This document shows, one piece after another, positions 25,152 to 34,166 of a stretch of 35,676 nt of DNA. Position 1 is the stretch's first letter; every line of letters begins with the position of its first letter. The notes under the pieces were generated by a model that was not told the DNA's origin, did not search any database, and worked only from the letters and a program-made list of their open reading frames with translations. This stretch comes from a bacterium (GTDB lineage Bacteria > Acidobacteriota > Terriglobia > Terriglobales > Acidobacteriaceae). The stretch lies in assembly GCA_026225095.1 (NCBI GenBank), contig JAMFSC010000153.1:1-35676 (forward strand), in the 5' to 3' direction. The position numbers and the translations under genes were made by a program.

Positions 25152-26426
25152 TTACTTGGTCACCGCCCACGTAGCATTCGCAGCCACCGACACCGCCTTC
25201 CCATCCTCAGACGTCACCGAAACATCCTCGCCCGAGACCTGCGCATACATCACAATCATCCCCTTCTGGCCCGATATCTTCACATGCTTCAACACCACAT
25301 TCTTCACCGGCGACTCCGGCAGCCCCACGATATAGCCCGTGTTGGTCGCCCCCGTGGCCGTCACATTTTCGATCGTAAAGTCATGAAAAAAAGGAGTCAG
25401 CCGCCCAATCGGAGCACCCGCCACCTCGCCCTCCGGCGCGACCTTGGGGTAGTACTCACTGATCAGGATCGGAGTCCGCACATCCTCCATCGTGATGTCC
25501 TTGAAGGTCATTCCATAGATCTGTCCACCGCGATCCCGGTTCGATTTGATCCGAATCCCCTGGTCGGTCCCCTTGAAGTGAATCCGTTCCGCGCGGATGT
25601 TGTAAGCCCCACCCGATAGCTCGCTCCCAATCGAAAGCCCATGTCCACGCTCGAACTCACAGTCCGTGATCGTAATGTCATGGCTCGGCGAATCCGGTCC
25701 GGGCGAGTCGATCACCCCGCTCTTGATCGCGATATTGTCATCCCCCACGCTTGAAAACACGTGGTCGATCAAAATATGACTCGAAGCAAACGGGTCGATC
25801 GCATCCGTGTTCGGAGAGTGCTGCGGGGCCAGAATCCGCAGTCTCCGGAAGACTAGGTCGTCCGAGTAATACGGAACAATCTGCCACATCGCCGAGTTCT
25901 GCACCGTAATTCCCTCGACCACCACATGAGAGCTATGGTCGATCAGCAAAAGCATCGGTCTCGGATGCGTATTCGAACCCTTATAGATCCCCGCCTCCTT
26001 CACCGAACGCGCCATCGCCCACCACGTCTCGCCGTTTCCATCGAGCGTGCCGCCACCGTGGATCGTGACATTCCTCGCCCCCACGGTGCTCACCAGCGGC
26101 TGAATCCACATCTCGCGCATCTCCATCTGGCGCGGATAATCCGCCACATCCCGCGATCCCAGAAGCGTGGCTCCGGCCTGCAAGTCCAGCGTAACGTTGC
26201 TCTTAAGCACAATCGGCCCGATCAGATAGGTTCCCGGCGTCACCTCCACCGTCCCACCCTTCCCTGCGGAGCAGGTGTCGATCGCCCTCTGCACCGCGAC
26301 CGTATCCTTGGTGGTCCCATCCCCCTTCGCCCCGGCCTGCTTGACATCGCAGACCTTCGCAAACCCCACACGCCCGCCCACCAGCATCCCCGCGCCCAGC
26401 ACCAACGCCCGCAATCTCAGGTTCAC
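25152..26426 (-). CDS. GH28 polygalacturonase
   Basis: Secreted beta-helix enzyme of 424 residues. The signal peptide is about residues 1-23 (ending GFAK), followed by KQAGAKGDGTT. All four GH28 signatures are present: NTDAID (about 205), GDDNIAIKS (about 228), GHGLSIGS (about 262) and GIRIKSN (about 291). It should hydrolyse alpha-1,4-galacturonosyl bonds in pectin. The GTG start at 26426 is preceded by TGAGGTG. A promoter with a GntR-type operator in its spacer lies just upstream, so induction by a pectin breakdown product is likely (inference). It is convergent with the DUF167 gene. Confidence 0.93.
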   Translation of the reverse strand: MNLRLRALVLGAGMLVGGRVGFAKVCDVKQAGAKGDGTTKDTVAVQRAIDTCSAGKGGTVEVTPGTYLIGPIVLKSNVTLDLQAGATLLGSRDVADYPRQMEMREMWIQPLVSTVGARNVTIHGGGTLDGNGETWWAMARSVKEAGIYKGSNTHPRPMLLLIDHSSHVVVEGITVQNSAMWQIVPYYSDDLVFRRLRILAPQHSPNTDAIDPFASSHILIDHVFSSVGDDNIAIKSGVIDSPGPDSPSHDITITDCEFERGHGLSIGSELSGGAYNIRAERIHFKGTDQGIRIKSNRDRGGQIYGMTFKDITMEDVRTPILISEYYPKVAPEGEVAGAPIGRLTPFFHDFTIENVTATGATNTGYIVGLPESPVKNVVLKHVKISGQKGMIVMYAQVSGEDVSVTSEDGKAVSVAANATWAVTK

Positions 26427-26455
26427 GCCACACCTCAGGTCAGATCAGAAAAGAA

Positions 26456-26485
26456 ATATTACTCTATTGGTCCAACCAATGTCAG
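26456..26485 (-). promoter_or_regulatory. Promoter of the second GH28 gene with embedded GntR-type operator
   Basis: Read on the minus strand: a -35 box CTGACA (26480-26485), an 18-base spacer and a -10 box TAATAT (26456-26461), about 30 bases before the GTG start. The palindrome ATTGGTCCAACCAAT (26466-26480) fills most of the spacer. A protein bound there would block RNA polymerase, so repression released by an inducer is the simplest reading. Confidence 0.65.
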
Positions 26486-26504
26486 CAATAAGTTGCTTCA
26501 CGGA

Positions 26505-26526
26505 AAACTGCACTATTATTAGTGCA
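26505..26526 (-). terminator. Likely terminator of the phytochrome gene
   Basis: On the minus strand TGCACTA and TAGTGCA form a 7-bp hairpin with a 4-base loop (26509-26526), followed by GTTTTCC. It lies 12 bases after the stop codon of the phytochrome-GGDEF-EAL gene. Confidence 0.55.
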
Positions 26527-26538
26527 ATACTTGCGCGA

Positions 26539-29412
26539 TTACCGCCCGCCCGTTGCCAGATTCCACTTCCTGTCCAGACAAAGCGTCAGCATCTCATGCA
26601 GCGGCGCAGCACCGAGGGGCCTCGAAAAGAAGAAGCCCTGGGCCCCGTTGCATCCCGCCTGCAGAGCGATCTGGTACTGCGCTTCTTCCTCCACACCCTC
26701 CGCGACCGACCGCATCCCAAGCGTCTGGATCAGCTTCACCATGGCCTCGAAGAACTCTCGCGACTGCTGATTCGTTGCGATTTCATCCACAAAGCTCTTG
26801 TCGATCTTGACGATATCGATCGGAAGCTGGTGCAGATACGACAGCGAAGAGTAGCCCATCCCGAAGTCGTCGAGCGAGACCTGGACCCCAAGTTTCTTGA
26901 CCTCTCGCAGTGATCGCACGGCGCTGTCCCGCATCAGCGTGCTCTCCGTCACCTCAATCGAGAGCGATGAAGGCGTGCATCCGTACCGCTCCAGCACCTC
27001 ACGCACATCCTCGACGAAGCGCGGCCCGATCAGCTGCTGTGCCGATACGTTGACGTGGATCACGAAGTCCCGGCCAAACTCCTTGCGGCACTCCATCGTC
27101 CGCTTGACCGCCTCTCGCAGCACCCAGCGCCCGATGGGGACGATCAGACCGGTCTCCTCGGCAGCCGGAATAAAATCGGCCGGCGAGATCGATCCCTTGG
27201 TTGGGTGCTGCCAGCGCACCAGCGCCTCAAACCCCAGCAGGTTTCCGTGAGGAAGCAGCGCAAGTGGCTGATAAACAAGGCGCAGCTCATCCTGTTCGAG
27301 CGCCCGGTAAAGATCCTGCTCCAGCTCCAGGCTGTGCGTTGCAATCGTATGCAGCCGCTCGTCGAAGGCGACGGCCTTGTTGCGCCCATCGCGCTTTGCC
27401 GCATGAAGCGCCACGTCCGCCGAACGCAGAAGCTCGCCATCGCCATGTTGCGTCCCGTGCGAGACCCCGATGCTGGCCGTCACCCGGAATGAGTGGTCGT
27501 CCACGAGGAACGGTGACTCAAAGATCATGCGGATAGCCGCCGCAAGGGCATCCGCTTCGCCGGGCGTGATCTCCTCACAGAGGATCGCGAACTCGTCTCC
27601 GCCATGCCGCGCCAGCATGGTTCCACCCGGAAGCTTGTGCGAGAGCCGATGCGCCACCTGCACCAGGAGCTCATCGCCCGTCCGATGGCCAAAGACCTCG
27701 TTGATCAGCTTGAAGCGATCGAGATTGATCAGCAGGATCGCCGCAGGGATCGCGCCCGCCCTCGCCGCCCACGTCTGTAGTCGCTCCTGCACAGCCCGCC
27801 GGTTGGGCAATCCGGTCAGCGTATCGATAAAGGTGGACCGCGCGAAGTGCTCTTCGGCGTTGCGCAGCGCCTCGGTCGCGATCATCCGCTTCAGGCTGTT
27901 GGCCGCCTCGAGGTCCGCCCCCGACCAAGGCAGCGACTGCCGCTCGACTGACATCTTCCAAGTCTCGAACGACCGCGCCTCCAGCGTTCCCAGGTCCAGC
28001 GCCTCTTCCCCCGTCCAGGTAGCGGCTGCCGGGCCGCCCTCCGGATGACCGGCCCAGCGCACCGTCTTGGCAACCTCCGGCCGAAACCAGAGGATTCCTT
28101 CGTCCGGATGTCCCAGCATGGTGACGAGCAGCACACCGCTGGCTAATTCACGCTGCGAGGTCATCTCGGGGAAGAGCTCCGAGAGTGCGCTATGGGAGAA
28201 CATCATGTCCGACTCCAGCTTGTGCAGACGCAGCTTCACTGCCTCTGCGATCTCAACCGGAGGAGTCTTGCCGATCGTGACCCTGCGGCCATCGAAGCAC
28301 AGCAGCGCACCCGTCGCCCCAACCAGCGACAGCACCTCCTGCTTCGCCGCGAGCAGCGCCACCAGGATCGAGTTGCCACCGCCCAGCTGGGTGCGGATCT
28401 TCCGCAGCACCTTATCGCGCAGACGCATCTCCCTCTGGGCATCGAGGTCCTCGCACTGTCGAACCAGCAGAGAGACAATCTGGCTCAGGAGCTCGCAACA
28501 GCCTCGCATCTCAGGAGAGGGATTCCGAGGCTCCCGATGATGACAGACGATCAGTCCCCACAGGCGATCGTCCACCACCAGCGAGAGAGCCATGGTCGCC
28601 TGGGCGCCAATCTCCCTCATGCAGGCCAGGTAGAGTGGGGAGACGCCGCGCAGTGCGCAGCAGGACATATCGAACGGATCATGCGTGGCTGTCTCCGGAT
28701 CCGCAAAGACTGGAACCGGCCGATAGTCTGCGTCCGCAATCACGCGAACGCGTTGTCGCAGATGCATCTGGCGTGCCTCGACGGCATGTCCGGAGAGTGG
28801 ATAGTGCAGATCGAGAAACGACCGCATTCCAGACTCATGCTCTTCCGCCGCGACGTAACCGTGGCCATCCGCGTCGAACCGATACACCATCACCCGGTCA
28901 TAACCGGTATAACGCTTGACCTCGGAGACGGCCTTGCGCAGCAGCCCTTCGAGCGAGGCGGATCGCCGCAACGCGCTGGTCGCCTCGCGAAGGCGTGGCA
29001 GGGGATCGACACGATCTTCGCCGAGTCGATCTGGCTGGGCCTCCAGATAGACAAGACCACCTGCTTTCCGTACCTCCAGGTGATAGAGCCTGCCGTTCAT
29101 TGGGACTACCCGGGCGGCGACCGAACCCGAACCCCGGGCAGCATCCGACTCGTCCGACAGTTCACCCCAGACACTCTCACCAAGGCACTCCGGCAAGGTC
29201 GCCCCAAGCATCCGATGGGCCGGAATGCCGATCAACGACTCCGCATTCGAGCTCGCGAAGGCAATCCGAAGATCCCTCGCGCGCGCAACGAGAAGCACAC
29301 CATGCGGTTGAATCGTGCCTGGAAGGACGGTAGGGGGACACTCGCAAAGATCAATGGGCTCGATCCCGACGATCCGGTCTCTCCGCGCGGTAACCGCTCC
29401 CGCGTCCTCCAT
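26539..29412 (-). CDS. Bacteriophytochrome-like GGDEF-EAL protein
   Basis: Soluble signalling protein of 957 residues: PAS_2 (about 15-120), GAF (about 140-300), PHY (about 320-500), GGDEF (about 525-690), EAL (about 705-950). Cys23 in LCECPP, followed by PGTIQPHG, aligns with the biliverdin-linking Cys of bacteriophytochromes. However, the PASDIP motif reads PLSGHA (about 204-209, Asp to Gly), the conserved His of the GAF pocket is Tyr (SPLYLACM, about 260), and the PHY-tongue PRxSF reads EARSF (about 479). GGDEF (RHGGDEF) and EAL (FEALVRW, DDFGMGYSS, VAEGVE) look intact; no RxxD inhibitory site precedes GGDEF. The ATG at 29412 follows AGGAAGGTGG and puts the Cys at the expected place; a longer frame from 29580 is unlikely. 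Confidence 0.92.
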   Translation of the reverse strand: MEDAGAVTARRDRIVGIEPIDLCECPPTVLPGTIQPHGVLLVARARDLRIAFASSNAESLIGIPAHRMLGATLPECLGESVWGELSDESDAARGSGSVAARVVPMNGRLYHLEVRKAGGLVYLEAQPDRLGEDRVDPLPRLREATSALRRSASLEGLLRKAVSEVKRYTGYDRVMVYRFDADGHGYVAAEEHESGMRSFLDLHYPLSGHAVEARQMHLRQRVRVIADADYRPVPVFADPETATHDPFDMSCCALRGVSPLYLACMREIGAQATMALSLVVDDRLWGLIVCHHREPRNPSPEMRGCCELLSQIVSLLVRQCEDLDAQREMRLRDKVLRKIRTQLGGGNSILVALLAAKQEVLSLVGATGALLCFDGRRVTIGKTPPVEIAEAVKLRLHKLESDMMFSHSALSELFPEMTSQRELASGVLLVTMLGHPDEGILWFRPEVAKTVRWAGHPEGGPAAATWTGEEALDLGTLEARSFETWKMSVERQSLPWSGADLEAANSLKRMIATEALRNAEEHFARSTFIDTLTGLPNRRAVQERLQTWAARAGAIPAAILLINLDRFKLINEVFGHRTGDELLVQVAHRLSHKLPGGTMLARHGGDEFAILCEEITPGEADALAAAIRMIFESPFLVDDHSFRVTASIGVSHGTQHGDGELLRSADVALHAAKRDGRNKAVAFDERLHTIATHSLELEQDLYRALEQDELRLVYQPLALLPHGNLLGFEALVRWQHPTKGSISPADFIPAAEETGLIVPIGRWVLREAVKRTMECRKEFGRDFVIHVNVSAQQLIGPRFVEDVREVLERYGCTPSSLSIEVTESTLMRDSAVRSLREVKKLGVQVSLDDFGMGYSSLSYLHQLPIDIVKIDKSFVDEIATNQQSREFFEAMVKLIQTLGMRSVAEGVEEEAQYQIALQAGCNGAQGFFFSRPLGAAPLHEMLTLCLDRKWNLATGGR

Positions 29413-29562
29413 CGAGTCCACCTTCCTGGTCAGGCTGCATCCTCCGAGGAGGTAATAGATCAATAGGTTACTTTTATCACGAAGAATGGTTACTATGTCA
29501 TGGTTTGAGCGGAAATTCAGGGAAGCGCCACGGGCATCTTCCGTTTCGTCCACAGAAGGCGA

Positions 29563-29598
29563 AAAGGCCGCCGAAGTCATTCGACTCCGGCAGCCTTT
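29563..29598. terminator. Rho-independent terminator after the aldo/keto reductase gene
   Basis: A long hairpin: AAAGGCCGCCGAAGTC pairs with GACTCCGGCAGCCTTT around an ATTC loop. On the minus strand it lies about 30 bases after the aldo/keto reductase stop and is followed by TTCGCC. It separates that gene from the phytochrome gene. Confidence 0.75.
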
Positions 29599-29625
29599 CC
29601 TTGACCTCGGAACTGGGTCGCGGTC

Positions 29626-30489
29626 TCAGGCGGTGGCCTTCGCCGCCTCTTCAATCGCAGACCATTCGGATCCATCGAGGGTGACGTCCGCCGCCGCGAC
29701 GTTTTCTTCCAGATGCTGAATGCTGGTCGTTCCAGGGATCGGCAGAATCACCGGCGAGCGCTGCAGCAGCCACGCCAGCGAGAGTTGGCTGACCGTGATG
29801 CTGTACTTCCTGGCAGCCGCATCCAGCGGGCCGCCCGGCTGAGCCAGCTTGCCCGACGCGACCGGAAACCAGGGAATGAACGCGAGATTGTGCTTCGTAC
29901 AGTAGTCGACCACGTCGTCGTGGCGGCGGTCGCCGACGTTGTACTGATTCTGCACGCTGACGATTTCAACCACCTTCCGAGCCTGCTCGATCTCGTGTGG
30001 TTTGACCTCGGAGAGGCCGACGTGCCGGATCTTGCCCTCCTCCTGCATCTTCTTGATCTCGCCAAGCGACTCCTCCACAGGGACCTTGGGGTCGATCCGG
30101 TGGAGCTGCCACAGGTCGATTCGCTCAAGCTTGAGAGCACGAAGGCTTAGTTCCACCTCCTGCCGCAGGTACTCGGGACGACCCACGGGAAGCCACTTGT
30201 TCGGGCCCTGGCGGGTCAGGCCGGCCTTGGTTGCGATCACCACACCCCTGGCATAGGGGCTGAGGGCCTCGCCAATGAGAATCTCGCTGACCTGCGGACC
30301 GTAGGAATCGGCGGTGTCGATGAAGTTCACGCCGAGCTCGACGGCGCGCCGCAGTACAGCCTTCGCTCCCTCTACGTCCTTCGGGAGGCCCCAGATTCCG
30401 TCTCCCGTGATTCGCATTGCGCCATAACCAAGGCGATTCACTTCCAGATCGCCACCGAGTGCAAATGTCTTCTTCACCGTATCGCTCAT
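29626..30489 (-). CDS. Aldo/keto reductase
   Basis: Cytosolic NADPH-dependent oxidoreductase of 287 residues with the complete AKR tetrad: Asp and Tyr in FIDTADSYG, Lys in VVIATKAG, His in LWQLHRIDP. The cofactor-binding end IPGTTSIQHLEENV is present. Substrates of this branch are aldehydes or ketones; the exact one is unknown. I use the ATG at 30489 (MSDTVKK), where family homology starts; the longer frame from 30630 would add 47 unrelated residues and nearly overlap the upstream gene. It lies 67 bases after the MBL gene on the same strand, so the two may be co-transcribed. Confidence 0.92.
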   Translation of the reverse strand: MSDTVKKTFALGGDLEVNRLGYGAMRITGDGIWGLPKDVEGAKAVLRRAVELGVNFIDTADSYGPQVSEILIGEALSPYARGVVIATKAGLTRQGPNKWLPVGRPEYLRQEVELSLRALKLERIDLWQLHRIDPKVPVEESLGEIKKMQEEGKIRHVGLSEVKPHEIEQARKVVEIVSVQNQYNVGDRRHDDVVDYCTKHNLAFIPWFPVASGKLAQPGGPLDAAARKYSITVSQLSLAWLLQRSPVILPIPGTTSIQHLEENVAAADVTLDGSEWSAIEEAAKATA

Positions 30490-30556
30490 GCCAGGTTGGA
30501 TGCTGGAAGCCCGGCTCGGGACTCCATCCCTGGACTCCTCGCCTGGACTGTCTGGC

Positions 30557-31519
30557 TCAGGATCTCTGCGAAGCGCCGATATATTCAGCTGGCAGCGCCA
30601 GGGGCTGCTCGCCAAGACGGATGGTCTCACCCTCGCCGATCACGCGAAGCCGGTCCCCCAGGCCAAGCCGCAGCGACTCGGCCTGCAGCCGTTCGAGCGG
30701 CTCGTCCATCGGTTCGCGACCAAGTCGGAACGTGCCGTAGTGCATCGGCACCATCCACCGCGCACCGGTCTCGAGGAATCCTCGGACGGCCTCCTCCGGG
30801 CTCGTGTGGACACTGCGATAGCTGTCCGGAAAGTACGCGCCGATCGGCATGAGGGCTACGTCCGGGGCCAGGCGGGCGCCAATCTCACGGAAACCGGGAA
30901 AATAGGCCGTGTCTCCGGAGTGATAGACCGTCATTCCGCCATGCTCCGGCTGGACGGCGTAGCCGCCAAACTCGCGGTGCGTATCCCGGAACATGCGCGC
31001 TCCCCAGTGGCGGCATGGCGTCATGGTCACGCGCAGACCCTCGACCACTCGCTCCTCCCACCAGCTCATCGTCTCCACCCGGGCAAATCCCAACGTGCGC
31101 ACCAGATCGCATACGCCGTTTGGCACCACAACGACCGGAGCCCGGCCACGCAGCCGCCTGGTCGCTCTGACCACCGCGCGGAGCGATGGCAGATTCAGGT
31201 GATCCATATGCGCGTGGGTCACCAGCACCACGTCGATCGGCGGCAGATCACGCACGAGGACCCCCGCCCGCCGCTGCCGGCGCAACACGACTAAACGGGT
31301 CGCGAAGACAGGATCCACCAGCAGGTTGCGCCCGCCAATCTGTAGCAGAAACGAGGAATGCCCGATAAACGTGATGCCCACCTCATCTGGCCCCACCAGT
31401 TGAGGAAGTTGAGCCTCGCCGGTCAGTGGCTGCTCGTGGCTCTCCCGCACCAGCCGGACCAGCTGTTCCAGCTTATTGATCGCGAACGGTCGCCGGCTCC
31501 AGCGATTCAGTACCCGCAT
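30557..31519 (-). CDS. NAPE-PLD-like metallo-beta-lactamase-fold hydrolase
   Basis: About 320 residues. It has FIGHSSFLLQIGG and NLLVDPVFA, the dinuclear zinc motif THAHMDH, then PCRHWGAR, YHSGDTAYFPGF, MPIGAYFPDSY and the closing PMHYGTFRL. This order is typical of the branch containing N-acyl-phosphatidylethanolamine phospholipase D and L-ascorbate-6-phosphate lactonase-like proteins (UlaG type). The bacterial substrate is uncertain. No signal peptide is visible. The ATG at 31519 follows AGAGGAG with 5 bases between; upstream in-frame ATGs are less likely. It precedes the aldo/keto reductase in the direction of transcription. Confidence 0.88.
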   Translation of the reverse strand: MRVLNRWSRRPFAINKLEQLVRLVRESHEQPLTGEAQLPQLVGPDEVGITFIGHSSFLLQIGGRNLLVDPVFATRLVVLRRQRRAGVLVRDLPPIDVVLVTHAHMDHLNLPSLRAVVRATRRLRGRAPVVVVPNGVCDLVRTLGFARVETMSWWEERVVEGLRVTMTPCRHWGARMFRDTHREFGGYAVQPEHGGMTVYHSGDTAYFPGFREIGARLAPDVALMPIGAYFPDSYRSVHTSPEEAVRGFLETGARWMVPMHYGTFRLGREPMDEPLERLQAESLRLGLGDRLRVIGEGETIRLGEQPLALPAEYIGASQRS

Positions 31520-31716
31520 CCGAACTCCTCTCATCCATAGATGCGCCACACTACCGTCTGATGGAAGAACTCGACACCCTGCATCCATTTCAATCGGAGA
31601 CCGCACCAAATCGGGCCGATCAGTCCAGCGTATGCGGTCGTAATTGTGGTTCTCGGGCTGCGGGATCTCATTCGGATGAGCTCATGATGATCTGACGTCG
31701 GCTTCATGCGCCTCTT

Positions 31717-33168
31717 TCACCCTTCAACGAACGGCCGCAGCTTCTCCTCGCTCGGAGGCGGCGTGATTAGCGAGACCACCAGCAGGCAGAGCAGCGAAGC
31801 GATCAGCGCCGGAAAGATGGCGTCCCGCTCGCTGACCACCGTCGGGAGATGATCGTGAACCAACGCCGAATCCCAGAAGACCGTCACGAACGTCCCGACA
31901 AAGATGCTCGCCACCGCTGCCGCCGCCGTCGCGCGTCTCCAGTAGAACGCCGCCAGGATCACCGGTGTCAGCGCAGCCGAGTAGATGGTGTAGGCATAGA
32001 GCGATTTCTTCAACACCGATTCAGTATGCAGCGCCTGGTACAGCGCCCATAACCCAAGTCCAACGACCATCAGTCGGCTCACCAGCAGCACCTGTCTGTT
32101 GCCGGCGTCGCGTTTAATGTAGCGGACGAAGACGTCATTCACCAGGTTGGTCGCTGGGGAAAACAGGTAGTTGTTTGCGGTCGAGATGATCTTGGCGAAG
32201 ATCGCCCCCACCAGCAGCGCACCCAGCAGCGCCAGTACCGGTCCGCTCGCATTAAAGGCGTGGAGGCCCGTATAGGCGAGAATCTCCCGTGGATGGTCGT
32301 GCACATCGCCGGTCGGAAACAGCGCCGAGCCGACCACCGCGATAGCGACGATAATCGTCTCGAGCACCACCGTCCCCACGACCCAGCCCCCCACCGCCCG
32401 GGTCGCGTCCTTTTCACTGCGCGCAGAGAAGAACTTCTGATACATGCTCTGGTTTCCCAGCATCAGCAGGCAGGTCGGCAGAAAAAGTTCCAGCGCCTGG
32501 ATCAGCGAGAGATCCCCCAGAACCTGGAAGTGAGTCGCTGGCAGCGCCGCATGGACAGCCCCCCATCCTCCCGCCTGGTGAATCAAAACCGGGAGCGCCG
32601 CGATCATCGTGAACGTCGCCAGAAGCCCGATCGCCACATCCATATACGCGACCGACGACATCCCCGCGATCGCCGTAAACAGGATCACGAACCCCGCGAT
32701 CACAGACCTCCCGCCGATCCCCGAGATCTGCGCCGGAAAGATCAGGTGCAGAATGTCCCCTCCGCCGATGAACTGGTAGCTGGTGATGGCCGTGTAGGTA
32801 AACAGCACTGCAATCACCCCCAGCACCCGCGCCGTCTGGTTGTACCGCGCCTCCAGCAGGTCCGGAATGGTGAACTGCGCGAACTTCCTCGCCCGAGGAG
32901 CGATAAAGTAGATCAACGCCAGCCCGGCCCATCCTCCGCCGCCCTGCCAGAGCGCCACAAACCCATGGCGATAGGCGTTCTCCGCTCCCCCCAGCAGCGA
33001 ACCCGACCCGATCCAGCTTGAAAGCAGCGTAAACACCAGCACAAACGCAGGCAGTGACCGCCCCGCCACCAGGTAGTCCGCCTTGGTCTTCACCTTGCCC
33101 AGCCGCCCCAGAGAAACGGTCAGCAGCGTGACCACGATGATGCCCAGCACAACAATGTAAAGAGTCAT
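31717..33168 (-). CDS. Sodium:solute symporter family transporter
   Basis: Polytopic membrane protein of 483 residues with about 13 hydrophobic helices. SSS-family features are TKADYLVAGRSLPAFVLVFTLLSSWIG near the start, the following AENAYRHG, and a later segment KIISTANNYLFSPATNLVNDVF corresponding to the Na+-binding helix region. The family imports sugars, amino acids, pantothenate or organic acids with Na+; the solute is not evident. The ATG at 33168 lacks a strong Shine-Dalgarno. It stands apart from its neighbours: a 197-base gap to the MBL gene and 123 bases to the PEP-CTERM gene. Confidence 0.9.
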   Translation of the reverse strand: MTLYIVVLGIIVVTLLTVSLGRLGKVKTKADYLVAGRSLPAFVLVFTLLSSWIGSGSLLGGAENAYRHGFVALWQGGGGWAGLALIYFIAPRARKFAQFTIPDLLEARYNQTARVLGVIAVLFTYTAITSYQFIGGGDILHLIFPAQISGIGGRSVIAGFVILFTAIAGMSSVAYMDVAIGLLATFTMIAALPVLIHQAGGWGAVHAALPATHFQVLGDLSLIQALELFLPTCLLMLGNQSMYQKFFSARSEKDATRAVGGWVVGTVVLETIIVAIAVVGSALFPTGDVHDHPREILAYTGLHAFNASGPVLALLGALLVGAIFAKIISTANNYLFSPATNLVNDVFVRYIKRDAGNRQVLLVSRLMVVGLGLWALYQALHTESVLKKSLYAYTIYSAALTPVILAAFYWRRATAAAAVASIFVGTFVTVFWDSALVHDHLPTVVSERDAIFPALIASLLCLLVVSLITPPPSEEKLRPFVEG

Positions 33169-33291
33169 AGGATGTGGGCAAATTCTATCCTGTCCAACCC
33201 ACAGGAGCGGTCACCGCTCAAATGGCCCGATGGTCTTCTGCCTGGACCGCAATACAAAAAGCCCCCAAGCATGCGCTGAAGGACCAGAAAA

Positions 33292-33897
33292 CTACGCCCT
33301 GAAGAAGCTCCCACGGGTAAAGATGGCGAGGCACAGGATCCCGCTTCCGAGCAGGAAGAGCGAGGTTGGCTCTGGCGTTACCGCCGTGCCATGCAGCGTA
33401 CCAGAGTAGTCGACCGCGGCGGCGCCGCCCAGGTTGAAGTCCACAAGCGTGATCGTGTTGAGGCCTGCGACGAAGTCGTTCGCGTCCAGCGATACGTTGG
33501 TGACATGATCGTAGCCGCTGAACAGGAACGAGAGCGGATCGACGACGACGCCGTTGATGAGGATGGCGCCCAGGTCGTCGGCCATGAAGCTGAAGGTCCC
33601 GGTGTAAGACTCGCCGGCGAGCAGGTTGAAGGTGGTGGTGTAGTCGGTGATTCCGATGGCTCCACTACCGCCAGTCGAACTCGTCGATACCCACTGGCTG
33701 CCGGCGATGGGGGACGCGTAGGCGGGGTTCTGGTAGGCTACCGCGGTGCCGCTCTTGCCGTTGTTGAAGCCCTGTCCGGCCAAATAGGTATAGGTGGTCT
33801 GGCCTGCGGCGCTGCTGAAGTTGATCGTGTCGGCGTGCGCGGCGGCGGGAATCGCCAGGGAGAGAAGAAGTGCGGATGCAGCGAGAAGGGTGCGCAA
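33292..33897 (-). CDS. PEP-CTERM protein, paralog 1
   Basis: Secreted protein of about 201 residues. The signal peptide ends AIPAAAHA and is followed by DTINFSSAAGQTTYTYLAGQG. The body is a PA14/lectin-like beta-sandwich-type domain (YTGTFSFMADDLGAILINGVVVD, NTITLVDFNLGGAAAVDYSGTL). The tail is TPEPTSL, a hydrophobic helix, then TRGSFFRA, a weaker basic end than usual. I choose a TTG start at 33897 because GAGGA lies just upstream and because the signal peptide then matches the paralog at 34167-34769 exactly in length. The longer frame from 34020 would translate a promoter region conserved between the paralogs. Confidence 0.8.
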   Translation of the reverse strand: MRTLLAASALLLSLAIPAAAHADTINFSSAAGQTTYTYLAGQGFNNGKSGTAVAYQNPAYASPIAGSQWVSTSSTGGSGAIGITDYTTTFNLLAGESYTGTFSFMADDLGAILINGVVVDPLSFLFSGYDHVTNVSLDANDFVAGLNTITLVDFNLGGAAAVDYSGTLHGTAVTPEPTSLFLLGSGILCLAIFTRGSFFRA

Positions 33898-33975
33898 AGG
33901 AGTCCTCTTCAGGGAGGACTGGCCACAGCGCTTGAATCGCCTGCTGCAATGCTTTGGTCCTGCACCTGTCCTTCG

Positions 33976-34022
33976 ACTATAGGAGGAACAGGCCCCGGAA
34001 ACGGTCGCGCGAGTCAACATCG
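33976..34022 (-). promoter_or_regulatory. Conserved upstream element of PEP-CTERM paralog 1
   Basis: Read on the minus strand, CGATGTTG (34015-34022) and CCTATAGT (33976-33983) are separated by 31 bases, exactly as upstream of paralog 2. TATAGT could be a -10 box; no -35 consensus is visible at the usual distance, so an activator bound at the upstream box is possible. Confidence 0.5.
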
Positions 34023-34121
34023 AAGACCGCCGGTACCGGTACCCCTGTTTACAGAAAGCCTCAAGAATAACGACGCTTCGACGGCCACGACGGCATCGTC
34101 AAGCGACCGCCCAAAAGAAGA

Positions 34122-34147
34122 GGCCCCCATGCATTGGCATGGGGGCC
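34122..34147 (-). terminator. Rho-independent terminator of PEP-CTERM paralog 2
   Basis: GGCCCCCATGC and GCATGGGGGCC form a perfect 11-bp stem with a 4-base loop, followed on the minus strand by TCTTCTTTT. It lies 20 bases after the stop codon of the paralog. Confidence 0.85.
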
Positions 34148-34166
34148 TGGCCAGAACCTCGGCCCA

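Noticed and set aside
33240..33290. Possible terminator after PEP-CTERM paralog 1
   Set aside because: A GGGGGC followed by T-run exists on the minus strand, but no matching left arm is present.
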